In this document: positions 17,032-27,016 of the stretch, piece after piece
Position numbering within the stretch: position 1 is the stretch's first letter
Layout of the letters: each line of letters begins with the position of its first letter
Assembly (NCBI RefSeq): GCF_030295935.1
Contig: NZ_AP027362.1
Coordinates: 2,418,001 to 2,482,000, forward strand
Reading direction: 5' to 3'
Origin: Thalassotalea piscium
GTDB lineage: Bacteria; Pseudomonadota; Gammaproteobacteria; Enterobacterales; Alteromonadaceae
Length of the DNA: 64,000 nt
Translations under genes and position numbers: made by a program
Notes under the pieces: generated by a model
Told to the model about the DNA's origin: nothing
Database searches by the model: none
What the model saw: the letters and a program-made list of their open reading frames with translations, nothing else

Positions 17032-19428
17032 CTACGCTTGTTTAACATCTGCCTTAGTCACATATTTCCTCAGTAAAACAGGAAGCGTGGTGATGTCGGT
17101 GAGTAAAGCAACTATCATTGCAACACTCGTTAGTAAACCAAACAGCATGCTAGGTACAAAGTTAGAAAACACTAGGGTACCAAAACCAATAACAATGACA
17201 GTTGTGGTATAAATTAACGCATAACCTACCGATAAGTTAGTACGCTTTACCCACTGGTCTTGACTATCATGGTTACCTTTAATTTCTTCTAAATAACGAT
17301 GAATATAATGAATGGTATCGTCCATTGAAATTCCCATAGCAACAGCAGCAATAGTAATGGTCATTAAATCGAGCGGAATTGAAAACAATCCTAAAACTCC
17401 CATTATTACTAAAGTAGTTATAAAATTAGGTACTAATGCGATTACTGCAACTTTAAGCGATGAAAATATAATCATTAACGTAGTGGCCATAGCACCGTAT
17501 ACAATTAAAATAGTAAGCACCTGAGAGTTAACCAAACGAGAAAGCACATCTTGGTAAAGAATGAATAGGCCTGTTAGCGTGTACTCTTGCTTTTTAATGC
17601 CCATTGCAGATAACTCTTGATGAATTTCTTTCAGTAAATCCGCCCTATTTAATGTTTTGGTGCTGTCTTGTACACGCATAGAAATTCGTATTTGATTGTC
17701 TTTTTCAGAAAAGTAAGCACCAAATAATTGTTGTTGTAAGTCAGTATCTAAACTTTTATATAGAGCTGTTAGTTCGTATTCTGTTAGTGGCTTACCATTG
17801 ACAACTTGAGCAATGCGGGTAAAGTCGGCAATCGAGGTAATAACGCCAATAGCTTGTTGCTTAGCAAGCATATTTTGTATAGCAGTTACCGTTTGAACTG
17901 TGCTTGCCGATATGATCAAATTAGGCTTAATTTGTTCTTCAGGAATTTCAAGCAGTACATCAAATGGTGTTGAACCACCAAATTCTTGATCAATAAAGGT
18001 TAGCTCTTTTCTAACATCTGTAGACTCGCTGAAGTAATTTAAAAAGCTATTCTCAGCTGTAAGCTGTGTACAACCAAACACGCCCACTAGCGATATTAAA
18101 GCCGAGATCACCATAATCTTTTTAGGCTGATTTATAACTAGGCTTGCAGTTGCTTGCATGCCCCGTTCAATTTGGTGGTGTTGTTTAACATACGATTGCT
18201 TATTGAATATGGCGTATAAGAGTGCTGGAAAAAACACTAAGCTGACTATGAAGCTAACAAACATTGCAACTACCATCATCCAGCCAAAGCTAATTACGGG
18301 CTGAACACCGCTAAATACTAACGAGCCAAAGCCAATTGCGGTAGTTAATCCAGCATAAAAACAAGGCTTTATTTTTTGTTTTATTGTCGCTAAAACCAAC
18401 TTTTTATGTGTCCAATCGTTATGTTTACTAACTAATTCTTGGTAATGCACAATCAGGTGAATTATCATTGCTAACGATAAAATAATTTGTAGCGCAAACA
18501 CATTCGCTGAAATTACCGTTACTTTAAAATCAAGCGCGGCTAATAAACCTATTGTCATCACCACACTGGTTGCGCAACATATAATTGGCAGTAATACCCA
18601 GCTCACTTGCCTGAATAAAAACCATAACAACGCAATAACCACGATAATAATTAACGCGCCAAACAATACTAAGTCGCTTTCGATAATCTTTATTAATTCA
18701 TAAGATAATAAATTATTACCCCCTAAATAAAACTCACCTACTTGTTTATGCGGCGTTAAAATAGATCGAATTTGTTCAATTTCATTAATACGCGTTTGCT
18801 CTAAACTTTTGTTAAGTACTTGCTGCTTTTGCTTTAACTGGTCAACAGCCTGTTGTTCTTGCCTGGTTAGTTCTCTCGTTAACAAGTGGCGTTTGATCTC
18901 AATAATATCGTTGTTAATTTTTTCTAATGCAGGATCAGACTTAAATACCACCTGTAACGACAGCGCGCTTTGTGCTTTATTGATTAATAGTCCTTCGTAC
19001 AACGGGTGTTGCTTTAAACTTAACGATAATGTTTTTTCATCGAATTTTTCGTTTTCCCAAGTTAACTTTTCAACATCGGCAGTTACTGTGTCTGCCGCTG
19101 TAAAAATGGGCATATTAGCAATACTGTTAACCTGCTTAACTCGTGATATATTCTCAATTTCACGTCCGATAGTAGACACTGTGTTCATGTTGGTGTTTGA
19201 GAATAATTGACTGCTATTGGGTTTGAATGCAATTAAAATAAATTCTTCAGAGCCGTAACGCTGATCAGCCAGCTGCGTTAAAATATAATGCTGGTTATTA
19301 TCAACAAGTAAGGTATCTGCTGAAGCATCGATTTCAAACTTCTGCGCTTGCCACGCAAGTAAACCTGTTAGTAAGGTGAATATAAAACAAATAAGGTAAG
19401 CCCATGGCGTCATATTTTTGTTAATCAT
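17032..19428 (-). CDS. RND superfamily exporter, MMPL type
   Basis: A 798-residue inner-membrane protein in two similar halves. Each half has a TM helix, a large periplasmic loop and a sterol-sensing-like bundle of five TM helices (about 250-420 and 640-790). GFGSLVFSGVQPVISFGWMM in the first half is mirrored by GFGTLVFSNFVPSMLFGLLT in the second. The conserved MAMGISMDDTIHYIHR carries the acidic pair used for proton coupling. It starts two bases after the MlaA-like stop, so the two proteins are made together. Together they suggest transport of a lipid or hydrophobic compound between the membranes; the substrate is unknown. Confidence 0.85.
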   Translation of the reverse strand: MINKNMTPWAYLICFIFTLLTGLLAWQAQKFEIDASADTLLVDNNQHYILTQLADQRYGSEEFILIAFKPNSSQLFSNTNMNTVSTIGREIENISRVKQVNSIANMPIFTAADTVTADVEKLTWENEKFDEKTLSLSLKQHPLYEGLLINKAQSALSLQVVFKSDPALEKINNDIIEIKRHLLTRELTRQEQQAVDQLKQKQQVLNKSLEQTRINEIEQIRSILTPHKQVGEFYLGGNNLLSYELIKIIESDLVLFGALIIIVVIALLWFLFRQVSWVLLPIICCATSVVMTIGLLAALDFKVTVISANVFALQIILSLAMIIHLIVHYQELVSKHNDWTHKKLVLATIKQKIKPCFYAGLTTAIGFGSLVFSGVQPVISFGWMMVVAMFVSFIVSLVFFPALLYAIFNKQSYVKQHHQIERGMQATASLVINQPKKIMVISALISLVGVFGCTQLTAENSFLNYFSESTDVRKELTFIDQEFGGSTPFDVLLEIPEEQIKPNLIISASTVQTVTAIQNMLAKQQAIGVITSIADFTRIAQVVNGKPLTEYELTALYKSLDTDLQQQLFGAYFSEKDNQIRISMRVQDSTKTLNRADLLKEIHQELSAMGIKKQEYTLTGLFILYQDVLSRLVNSQVLTILIVYGAMATTLMIIFSSLKVAVIALVPNFITTLVIMGVLGLFSIPLDLMTITIAAVAMGISMDDTIHYIHRYLEEIKGNHDSQDQWVKRTNLSVGYALIYTTTVIVIGFGTLVFSNFVPSMLFGLLTSVAMIVALLTDITTLPVLLRKYVTKADVKQA

Positions 19429-19430
19429 GT

Positions 19431-20330
19431 TTATTCTACCACTTGATTACTAACCGAAACCGATTGAACAGGCGACTGCTTTTGCTTTTCAGTTTTAAAC
19501 ACTTCGTTTCGACGCTCTTGTCCATCACGCTGTAAACTTTGCATGTATAAGTTTCGAGTAAACTCATAAGAATTATCCACGCCATTGAGTACACGCGGAT
19601 ATTTTGCCAAAATAGGAATTTGTGCTTGTATACCATCAGTTAATAATAACTGCTGGGCCGCTTTCTCATCGCTAATAAAATTTAATGGATGTGCTAAGTA
19701 ATTAAACGACAATGATGCGGTATCTCGTAAGTCTGACGGACCAAGAAGCGGTAATACTATATATGCACCATGCCCTACACCATAACTTGCAAGCGTTTCA
19801 CCAAAAGTAGTTTTGTCTCGCGTTAACTCCATCATACTATTAGCGGGGTCGAATAAACCTAATAAGCCTATTGTAGAGTTCATTAGTACCCGAGCTAGAC
19901 TCTTTCCTGATTTTACCACCTCACCTTGTAATAAGTGATTTACCGCGTACAGTGGCTCACGTAAATTATAAAAAAAGTTTCGAATACTGTTATCTACTGG
20001 CTTGGGTACGACTTTTTGATAACCGTTGGCTAATGGACTCAGTACATAACGATAAACGGTATCATTAAAGTTAAAAATAGGCTCATTAATAAAACGTAAA
20101 GAATCTTCAGGTGCCTGATAACTCACCACACTCGGTAGGTTTTTTTCAGCGGCTATTTCGTAGGGACCTTTAACCGGCTGCTCATTGGTTACAGTTGCTT
20201 CAGCCAGATGCTCTTGTTTGGAAGAGCAACCAGAACTTAGCATTACTGCGACCACTAACAAGGCTGTATAAATAACTTGTCTATTCAACCTTCGAATAAA
20301 TAAGTTCGTGCGCTTTATTATTTTTATCAT
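19431..20330 (-). CDS. MlaA/VacJ family lipoprotein
   Basis: 299 residues. The signal peptide ends in the lipobox SSGC (Cys near 35). The MlaA domain (about 80-270) has the FNDTVYRYVLSPLANGYQKVVP, NFFYNLREPLYAVNHLLQG, GLFDPA and PLLGPSDLRDT motifs. MlaA sits in the outer membrane and removes mislocalised phospholipid from the outer leaflet. It is not next to mlaBCDEF; the partner is the MMPL exporter directly downstream. This may therefore be a second, dedicated MlaA paralogue working with that exporter, which is inference from coupling. Confidence 0.88.
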   Translation of the reverse strand: MIKIIKRTNLFIRRLNRQVIYTALLVVAVMLSSGCSSKQEHLAEATVTNEQPVKGPYEIAAEKNLPSVVSYQAPEDSLRFINEPIFNFNDTVYRYVLSPLANGYQKVVPKPVDNSIRNFFYNLREPLYAVNHLLQGEVVKSGKSLARVLMNSTIGLLGLFDPANSMMELTRDKTTFGETLASYGVGHGAYIVLPLLGPSDLRDTASLSFNYLAHPLNFISDEKAAQQLLLTDGIQAQIPILAKYPRVLNGVDNSYEFTRNLYMQSLQRDGQERRNEVFKTEKQKQSPVQSVSVSNQVVE

Positions 20331-20447
20331 TACTAACTCCCTGAAACGTTCTATTATGTTACAAATTTTAAAATAAACATTTGCTATTCAATAACGACTA
20401 AACTCCTGCTCAACCACATAAGCCAGTGGGTATAGCAATAAACAAAG

Positions 20448-21374
20448 CTACTCTTTCTCTGCTTTGCTATTTTTCACCTGCGCTTGCTGGGTTAATATAT
20501 CTCCTAATGTTTCTCCACCTTTAGCACCAAATTCAAGTGTTCTAATTGGAAATGGTATTAATATATCGGCTTGTTCTAATGACTTTTTAATCAAACTAAT
20601 TGCTTGATGCCTTGCCGACATGTAGCCAGTTTCACCTGGGTAATCAATCCAAAACCAAACTAATAAATTAACGGCACTATCACCAAAACTTTCAGCATAA
20701 ACATCTGTTTGATCTTGCTTTATCACAAAGTCACATTGGTTAATTGCATCGACAATAACCTCTTTTGCATGATCAGGGTCGTCTGCATAAGAAATTGACA
20801 CAGGTACTTCAACTCGGCGAATGGATAAACTTGAATAGTTAGTTACTATATTTCTAAATAAAATTTTATTAGGAATTACTTCTATTTGACTAGAAAAAGT
20901 TTCCACTATGGTATTGCGTAAGTTGATGGTGATAACTTTACCAAAAACGTTATCAGCTTCAATAATATCGCCAATGCTAAACGGTTTTCTTATTCCCATA
21001 GCTACACCAGCAATAAGGTTTTCTGTCATGTCTTGAAAGGCAAAACCTATTGCCAAACCAATAATACCCGCACCCGCTAATAATGAGGTTACTGTGCCCT
21101 TTAAACCAATAAAGTCTAAACAAATAAACACCCCAGTAAGAATAAAACAAACTTTAAATATAGCGGCTAACAAGTCTGCTATTTGCTGAGAGTCTAAACT
21201 ACGTCGTAAAAACTGTTTGACTAGCTTACCAACAATACGGGCAACAACAGAAAATATAATAATAAAACATATAGCAACCACTAAGTTTGGAATATGCTTA
21301 ATTATCGTTTCTAACCAAACATTTAACTTTTCGTCGATAAGTGACCAGTACTTATTAATATCTAAATATTCCAT
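20448..21374 (-). CDS. mscS: Small-conductance mechanosensitive channel (MscS family)
   Basis: 308 residues, close to E. coli MscS (286). Three TM helices lie at about 25-50, 68-90 and 97-125. The pore helix has the Gly/Ala-rich LLAGAGIIGLAIGFAFQDMTENLIAGV motif, then the MscS beta domain with PFSIGDIIEADNVFGKVITINLRNT and a C-terminal alpha/beta region to FPIRTLEF. It opens under membrane tension to release solutes. It lies between the lipid-kinase fusion and the MlaA gene, all on the same strand, though separated by 60-117 bp. Confidence 0.9.
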   Translation of the reverse strand: MEYLDINKYWSLIDEKLNVWLETIIKHIPNLVVAICFIIIFSVVARIVGKLVKQFLRRSLDSQQIADLLAAIFKVCFILTGVFICLDFIGLKGTVTSLLAGAGIIGLAIGFAFQDMTENLIAGVAMGIRKPFSIGDIIEADNVFGKVITINLRNTIVETFSSQIEVIPNKILFRNIVTNYSSLSIRRVEVPVSISYADDPDHAKEVIVDAINQCDFVIKQDQTDVYAESFGDSAVNLLVWFWIDYPGETGYMSARHQAISLIKKSLEQADILIPFPIRTLEFGAKGGETLGDILTQQAQVKNSKAEKE

Positions 21375-21435
21375 TAAATCCTCTCGAGTATTGTTATAAT
21401 TATGACAATAGTGTAGCTGTTAGCTAAAAATAACC

Positions 21436-23070
21436 TTATGATTTATTGATAAACACATTAAGTGACTCAGGGTTAGATTCAATACAAACGCTCTGCTCTT
21501 CAAAGACTTCGCCGTCAATTACATAACTTATTGCTTTATCGCTTGTTACCGTTACTTTTTTAGCCAGAGTTGCATTAATATTACCCTGTTCATTTGGTAG
21601 TTCATTGCCTTGACGAAGGTTAAAGCTAGCGCTGACTAACTCGGCAAAGTCTACAAGTTTACTTGTAGTATCTGCTGTTGGTTTTATCCAAGTTACATCA
21701 AGTAATCCGTCTGTAAAGTCAGGAGAACCATTTCCTTGCGCTAATAGGCTTGTAAAAGGTGCTGCATTGGCTACGACGAAACTTGTACAGTTAATCTCTT
21801 GCTCCGCTTCTTGATCAAACTTAACTTTAAGAGGGTATGACTTCCCATCAGCAAAGCCTCGAAAGAATCCTTCTAAGTAGGCAAATTGCCCCGAATTATT
21901 CTTATTATCTCGATCAGCATAACTGATCATTTCATGCTCTAAACCTATACCAACTAATAATAATACTGTTTGGTTATTACAGGATGCCGTATCAATTTTC
22001 TCACAATTTTTAGAGACAATATGAGACATTGCTGTGCCAACAGGATCAATTTTCGAGAGGTTTCCATATAAGTGATGAGCAAGTGCATTTGCAGTACCTA
22101 AAGGAATTACACCAAATAAAGTATCTGTATTTACTAAGTGCTCTGCTACCTCTCTTAATGTGCCGTCACCGCCAGCCGCAATAATTGTTTTAATGTTATT
22201 GTTAATTGCTTGTTTAGCAAAGTCACTTGCTGATTGTTCTAATGTGGTTTCATGAACGATTAACTTAAAATGTCGAGATAGCTGGTCAATAACAAGCTCT
22301 TTTGATGTTAGCCATTTACCACCACCTGATACTGGGTTAGCAATCAGACATGCTTCTTCATTTATATAAATTTTATTTTGCTGATGATACTCAACTAAAC
22401 GTTTCATCTGTGAACGGTTTAACTTAGCAAAAGAGCGTATTTTAGTAATATTTTCTAATACTTCACGTACAGAAAGATCAGGCGATTTTGCTAACATATA
22501 AGCAGCAACCACAAAAACTGAGCGTCCTCGACCAAGTGCACAATGTACTACCACCTTACGATCGCGAGTAACTTGATTATCTATCCAAGTAATAGCTTGT
22601 CTAAGCTCTTCTTCTTTCGGGCTTTGGTGATCTAGCACTGGAATATTAAAGTAATCTAACTCCATTGCAGATGCGCTCCAATTCAGTGCGCTAAATTCAG
22701 CCGTCATATCAACAATTGCGTTAATATTTAATTCTTCTAAGGTAAGCAAGTCACTAGAGTTGAGGCGTCTACCTACATGAACGCCATGATTAATATGATG
22801 AATACGATCGGTTTTATCAAACCAAGTGGCAATAATATTATAAAGGTGAACACCTACGATAAATGGCAATAGCACCAGGCTAATAATAAACGGGATGCTA
22901 CCATCCGAATTTTTTCTAAAAATTGACGGGTTTTTAAGTAGGTAAGCACTTGAGACTAACGTTAAAGATAATCCCAGCCAAGCAAAGAGAAATGCAACGG
23001 CACCACTACCAATTACAACTACCACAAAAGATAATATCGCTAATGCGATGTAATACAAATAAACAAACAT
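21436..23070 (-). CDS. Fusion of dual-specificity phosphatase and diacylglycerol-kinase-like lipid kinase
   Basis: 544 residues. The first 75 residues are membrane segments. A dual-specificity phosphatase domain follows (about 85-225), with the P-loop VHCALGRGRSVFV supplying the CX5R catalytic Cys and Arg. The C-terminal half (about 237-540) is a DAGK/YegS catalytic domain with NPVSGGGK, IIAAGGDGTLREVAEHL, PLGTANALAHHL and the late YVIDGEVFE motif. The enzyme could thus dephosphorylate one lipid or protein and phosphorylate another. Such fusions are known in this order, but the substrates are not. It neighbours MscS, MlaA and MMPL genes, suggesting a membrane-lipid theme. Confidence 0.85.
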   Translation of the reverse strand: MFVYLYYIALAILSFVVVVIGSGAVAFLFAWLGLSLTLVSSAYLLKNPSIFRKNSDGSIPFIISLVLLPFIVGVHLYNIIATWFDKTDRIHHINHGVHVGRRLNSSDLLTLEELNINAIVDMTAEFSALNWSASAMELDYFNIPVLDHQSPKEEELRQAITWIDNQVTRDRKVVVHCALGRGRSVFVVAAYMLAKSPDLSVREVLENITKIRSFAKLNRSQMKRLVEYHQQNKIYINEEACLIANPVSGGGKWLTSKELVIDQLSRHFKLIVHETTLEQSASDFAKQAINNNIKTIIAAGGDGTLREVAEHLVNTDTLFGVIPLGTANALAHHLYGNLSKIDPVGTAMSHIVSKNCEKIDTASCNNQTVLLLVGIGLEHEMISYADRDNKNNSGQFAYLEGFFRGFADGKSYPLKVKFDQEAEQEINCTSFVVANAAPFTSLLAQGNGSPDFTDGLLDVTWIKPTADTTSKLVDFAELVSASFNLRQGNELPNEQGNINATLAKKVTVTSDKAISYVIDGEVFEEQSVCIESNPESLNVFINKS

Positions 23071-23292
23071 AAAGCGCTCTATAGTAAAAGTGAATAAACT
23101 ACAGATGCAAGATTCACACCTAAAGCTAACTCATTGATATTAAATGCATTTAAATAAAACCGAGCAACACAGTAGGGTTAAGTGTGTAAAAATTACATTT
23201 ATGCTTGTTAAAGCTTCAGAAAATTTATCCAGTCACTATTGCCGCTGAACTCATACTGATTAGCCATCAAAACTTAGCGATTAAGTTAGCAA

Positions 23293-24324
23293 TTAAGCCT
23301 TGATAACTTCAGGCAACATACCTTTAAGTAAGAAACCAAAAATATCTGCGCCTGTAATAATGCGCTTTTTATCACCCCAAACAAGTAATACATCATGCTC
23401 AATTACGCCATCAAAGTTTTTATCAATTGAGGTATTAACTTTCATTTTAAGCATTGCTTCATTTAGCGGTGTTTTTTCATCAGTAATAACCACTGGGCGA
23501 TGACAATAACTATAGGGGTCAAAGTCGTTAGTTTGGTACAAAGCTGCTCGTGTAAAACCATCAGCATCAAGCACTAATAATGGCTTATCGTCACTATTGA
23601 TCAGTATTACCCAACCATGCGTTGTACTGTTAATTAGCTTTAAAAAAGGATCATCAGGGTGTTGTGTAATTTCTGGAATTATTGGTAAATCTAACTTTGT
23701 AGGTAAAGTAATAATTGATTTAGGATCGATCAACTCCCCTTCTTGCGTTACATGTATTTCATCTAAGGCAAAAAAGTTTAGTGCCCCAATACCTTCAACT
23801 TGATTTAAATCGGCCTCTTCAGCGGTAATATGTTGGCGAATAATATTACGAAGCTCACTTTCTTCAAGATAAGTAATCCCTTCTTTACCTAACCAGCCAT
23901 CTAAAATTAATGCAGTAGGCTTAGCTACTGGGTAAAACAAAAACTGATAAAATCGAATAATTGGTGCGAGCATACTGCCCATTTTTAAGGCATTACGTGA
24001 AAAATATGCTTGAGGTGTTATTTCGCCAATAACCGTTATGGCAATTGTTGAAAATAAAAAAGCCCCCAAACCTGTTAAAACAGAATCTGACAGCATGGTG
24101 AGCAACACATTAATTCCAACGTTTCCCCAAAGAATAGTAGCCAACAAAAAGTTAGAGTCATCTCTGAGTTTCAAAACAATTATTGCGGCTTTATTGCCCT
24201 TTTTTGCTTCAACTTCTAGGTGTAGTCGACTAATTGAAAAAAATGCGAGATTCAATCCTGAAAATATCGCAGATTGTGAAATACAAAATGCAATGGCGCA
24301 CCAGGTTATAATGTCTGTAGACAT
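23293..24324 (-). CDS. CNNM/DUF21 transporter-like protein
   Basis: 343 residues. The DUF21 membrane domain (about 1-150) has FSGLNLAFFSISRLHLEVEAKKGNKAA, ATILWGNVGINVLLTM and GEITPQAYFSRNALK. A pair of CBS-like segments lies in about 200-335. This is the CNNM/CorC family, linked to Mg2+ and Co2+ efflux. The C-terminal CorC_HlyC domain of longer members is absent. It is monocistronic. Substrate specificity is not visible. Confidence 0.82.
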   Translation of the reverse strand: MSTDIITWCAIAFCISQSAIFSGLNLAFFSISRLHLEVEAKKGNKAAIIVLKLRDDSNFLLATILWGNVGINVLLTMLSDSVLTGLGAFLFSTIAITVIGEITPQAYFSRNALKMGSMLAPIIRFYQFLFYPVAKPTALILDGWLGKEGITYLEESELRNIIRQHITAEEADLNQVEGIGALNFFALDEIHVTQEGELIDPKSIITLPTKLDLPIIPEITQHPDDPFLKLINSTTHGWVILINSDDKPLLVLDADGFTRAALYQTNDFDPYSYCHRPVVITDEKTPLNEAMLKMKVNTSIDKNFDGVIEHDVLLVWGDKKRIITGADIFGFLLKGMLPEVIKA

Positions 24325-24356
24325 GTAAAATTCCTAAAAAAAACGATAAAGTGTTA

Positions 24357-24568
24357 TACCAATCTCACTAACTATGTGATCATTTCTACTGGTTAAAACA
24401 GTCAACTACTGCGTTATTTATTTTATAATTATCGCTACAAGGATGCAGCTTATGTGGGCAATGCAGGAGATGCATAATTGCCCTGAACAACTCGTTATGA
24501 AAATAAATGCCTTGTATTTGACTGTTTTCACTGCGTATAAAATAGATCACTAATTAATGAAACTGGTA
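24357..24568 (-). repeat. MITE family A, full-length copy 3 (212 bp)
   Basis: Reverse-oriented copy with intact ends and central segment. A perfect TTA triplet stands on both sides (24354-24356 and 24569-24571). Confidence 0.85.
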
Positions 24569-24645
24569 TTAAATTAAAAAGTCACATTAGGGCTGAACTT
24601 TATCTTAAAAGAGAAATAAAAGCTTTATTATAATAAAAGTTTCTC

Positions 24646-24961
24646 TAGGATCTGTTGATCTTTCATTTTAGCCTCTGCTATAGACTATTTTTTAAGATAA
24701 CAAGGCGAAAATGGTGCAATGTAGCATTCTCGGCTTTGGCATCCTGCGTCGCTCTACCTTCTGCATCCGTGCAGTCGTACTTTAAGCATTTTTAACGATG
24801 TTAGGTTGAAAAATAGTCATAGCCCTTTGGGTTGCCTTGACAAAGAGTCACTCTTTGTTACTTAATGTGCATTTGGAACAACCAAACATTACATTAAGTG
24901 CCTCGACTGTCATCTTTTTCAAATGCAACAGAGCTATAAACTGAAAGATCAACAGACCCTA
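24646..24961. repeat. MITE-like element C with TA flanks (312 bp)
   Basis: The ends are inverted repeats beginning GGATCTGTTGATCTTTCA on the left and GGGTCTGTTGATCTTTCA on the right, with one mismatch in 18. A TA dinucleotide flanks each side. There is no reading frame of note inside. With the copy of family A it makes up most of the 743 bp gap before ggt. Confidence 0.7.
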
Positions 24962-25067
24962 ATCAAGATATTTTTAACTTAAAAAAAGGTAATACTAACC
25001 TGTTAGTCTTGTACGTTTTTTAAGCTCATGGTATCTATTATGCTTCGCTTATCAATGAGTAAAAATA

Positions 25068-26816
25068 ATGAATATAAAGCTTAATAAGCTATCAACTAAG
25101 CTCTGCAAGGCAGGAATTATCATAATTTCTACGTTAACTTTGCAAGCCCACGCCAATGCCGACAGGGTTACAGGGAAAACACACGCATCTCGTTCAGAAG
25201 TTATTGCTGCAAATGGTATGGTTGCAACAAGCCAACCTTTAGCAACGCAAATAGGCTTACAAGTATTAAAAGATGGTGGTAATGCTATTGATGCAGCTAT
25301 AGCTGCTAATGCGGCGCTAGGACTAATGGAGCCAACCGGCAATGGTATAGGCGGAGATTTATATGCCATTATTTGGCATGCAAAAAGCCAAAAACTCTAC
25401 GGGTTAAACGCCAGTGGACGATCGCCTCAATCGCTTACACTCGAAAAATTAAAAGCTGAATTAGCTACACTACAACGTGATGACATTCCCCCTTATGGAA
25501 TGTTACCTATTTCAGTACCTGGCACTGTCGATGGTTGGTTTGAAATGCATGATAAATTTGGCAAAATGCCAATGAAAAACATTCTTAAACCCGCCATTGA
25601 TTATGCTATTAATGGCTTTCCCGTAAGTGAACTTATCGCTTACTATTGGGAGCGTAGTGTTCCGAAACTATCGGTACAACCAGGTAGCTTTAAAACAACT
25701 TTCACCATTAACGGTAACGCACCTCGTAAAGGTCAACTATTTAAAAACCCTGAACTTGCCAACACCTTGTCTATTATTGCCGATAAAGGTCGAGCTGGTT
25801 TTTATCAAGGTGAAGTTGCAAATAAAATTGACGCTTTTATGAAAGCCAATGGCGGTTATATTTCACGTGAAGATTTATCAAGTCATCGTTCTACTTGGGT
25901 AGAGCCTGTTTCAACGAACTATCGTGGTTATGATGTATTTGAATTACCACCTAACGGCCAAGGTATTGCCGCGTTACAAATGCTCAATATTTTAGAAGCT
26001 TACAATTTATCAGAAATGGGGTTTTTATCGGAAAATGCACTGCATGTTATGACTGAAGCAAAAAAACTAGCATTTGAAGATCGTGCTAAGTTTTATGCAG
26101 ATCCAGACTTTTTTGATGTACCGCTAGAAGGGTTAATTGACAAAAAATATGCAATGGAACGTAAAAAGCTCATTGGTGAACGCGCAGCTAAACGTGTAGA
26201 TGCTGGTAACCCTGCACTTTATCAAGGTGATACTATTTATTTAACCACGGCTGATAAAGATGGCAACATGGTTTCGCTTATTCAAAGTAATTATCGTGGC
26301 ATGGGTTCAGGTGTTGTTGTGCCTGGATTAGGTTTTGTATTTCAAGATAGAGGCCAGTTATTTTCTATGGACGAAAGTCACGCAAATGTGTATCAACCCA
26401 ATAAACGCCCTTTCCATACAATTATTCCAGCCTTTGTGATGAAAGATAATAAACCCTTTATTAGCTTTGGCTTAATGGGTGGTGCAATGCAACCACAAGG
26501 ACATGTTCAAATTGTGACTAATATTATCGACTTTGGCATGAATTTACAGGAAGCTGGCGATGCAACCCGCTGGCAACATTACGGTTCAACAGAACCTACT
26601 GAAGCGCATGGCAAAACCTTAATTGATAGTGGTCAATTAGTTATAGAGTCTGATATTCCATACCAAACGGTGCGAGGGCTTTTGCAACGTGGCCACAAAG
26701 TAGGTTTTGATATGGGCGGTTATGGTGGCTATCAGGCAATTATGTGGGATGACAAAGAGAAAGTGTATTACGGTGCCTCAGAGTCTAGAAAAGATGGGCA
26801 AGCTGCTGGTTATTAA
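25068..26816 (+). CDS. ggt: Gamma-glutamyltransferase, periplasmic precursor
   Basis: 582 residues, normal for bacterial GGT. A signal peptide ends near LQAHA (27). The large-subunit part contains GGNAIDAAIAANAALGLMEPTGNGIGGD and the ELPPNGQGIAAL segment. The proenzyme is cleaved before Thr389 in GDTIYLTTADKDGN, which aligns with the E. coli nucleophile Thr391. The small subunit has SNYRGMGSGVVVPGLGFVFQDRG and the late GGPQG equivalent LMGGAMQPQGH. It hydrolyses glutathione and gamma-glutamyl peptides in the periplasm. It is followed at once by a short MITE copy. The reading of the substrate as glutathione follows from the family. Confidence 0.92.
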   Translation: MNIKLNKLSTKLCKAGIIIISTLTLQAHANADRVTGKTHASRSEVIAANGMVATSQPLATQIGLQVLKDGGNAIDAAIAANAALGLMEPTGNGIGGDLYAIIWHAKSQKLYGLNASGRSPQSLTLEKLKAELATLQRDDIPPYGMLPISVPGTVDGWFEMHDKFGKMPMKNILKPAIDYAINGFPVSELIAYYWERSVPKLSVQPGSFKTTFTINGNAPRKGQLFKNPELANTLSIIADKGRAGFYQGEVANKIDAFMKANGGYISREDLSSHRSTWVEPVSTNYRGYDVFELPPNGQGIAALQMLNILEAYNLSEMGFLSENALHVMTEAKKLAFEDRAKFYADPDFFDVPLEGLIDKKYAMERKKLIGERAAKRVDAGNPALYQGDTIYLTTADKDGNMVSLIQSNYRGMGSGVVVPGLGFVFQDRGQLFSMDESHANVYQPNKRPFHTIIPAFVMKDNKPFISFGLMGGAMQPQGHVQIVTNIIDFGMNLQEAGDATRWQHYGSTEPTEAHGKTLIDSGQLVIESDIPYQTVRGLLQRGHKVGFDMGGYGGYQAIMWDDKEKVYYGASESRKDGQAAGY

Positions 26817-26819
26817 TAA

Positions 26820-26907
26820 CAGTTTCATTAATTAAGTGATCTATTTTATACCCAGCAGTTGATTGTTTTAGCCAGTAGAAATAATCACATAGTTAGTGAG
26901 ATTGGTA
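26820..26907 (+). repeat. MITE family A, internally deleted copy 4 (88 bp)
   Basis: Only about 40 bases of each end remain, fused around CCAGCAGTTGATTGTTTTAG. It begins three bases after the ggt stop, and its left TACC end is lost. The right end TTGGTA is intact. It may have been trimmed by deletion after insertion. Confidence 0.75.
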
Positions 26908-26937
26908 TCAGCTTAACTTCCCTTTTAGCCAAACGAT

Positions 26938-26975
26938 AAAGTCGACTAGCCTTAATAATAAGGTAAGTCGACTTT
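26938..26975. terminator. Hairpin between convergent ggt and RND pump genes
   Basis: A 16-base stem beginning AAAGTCGACT has 14 matches and a six-base A/T loop. T tracts are short on both strands, so it is a probable but weak bidirectional terminator. Confidence 0.6.
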
Positions 26976-27016
26976 AACTATTAACCATTAACTAGCCGCA
27001 GTCTCTTGCTTATTTA

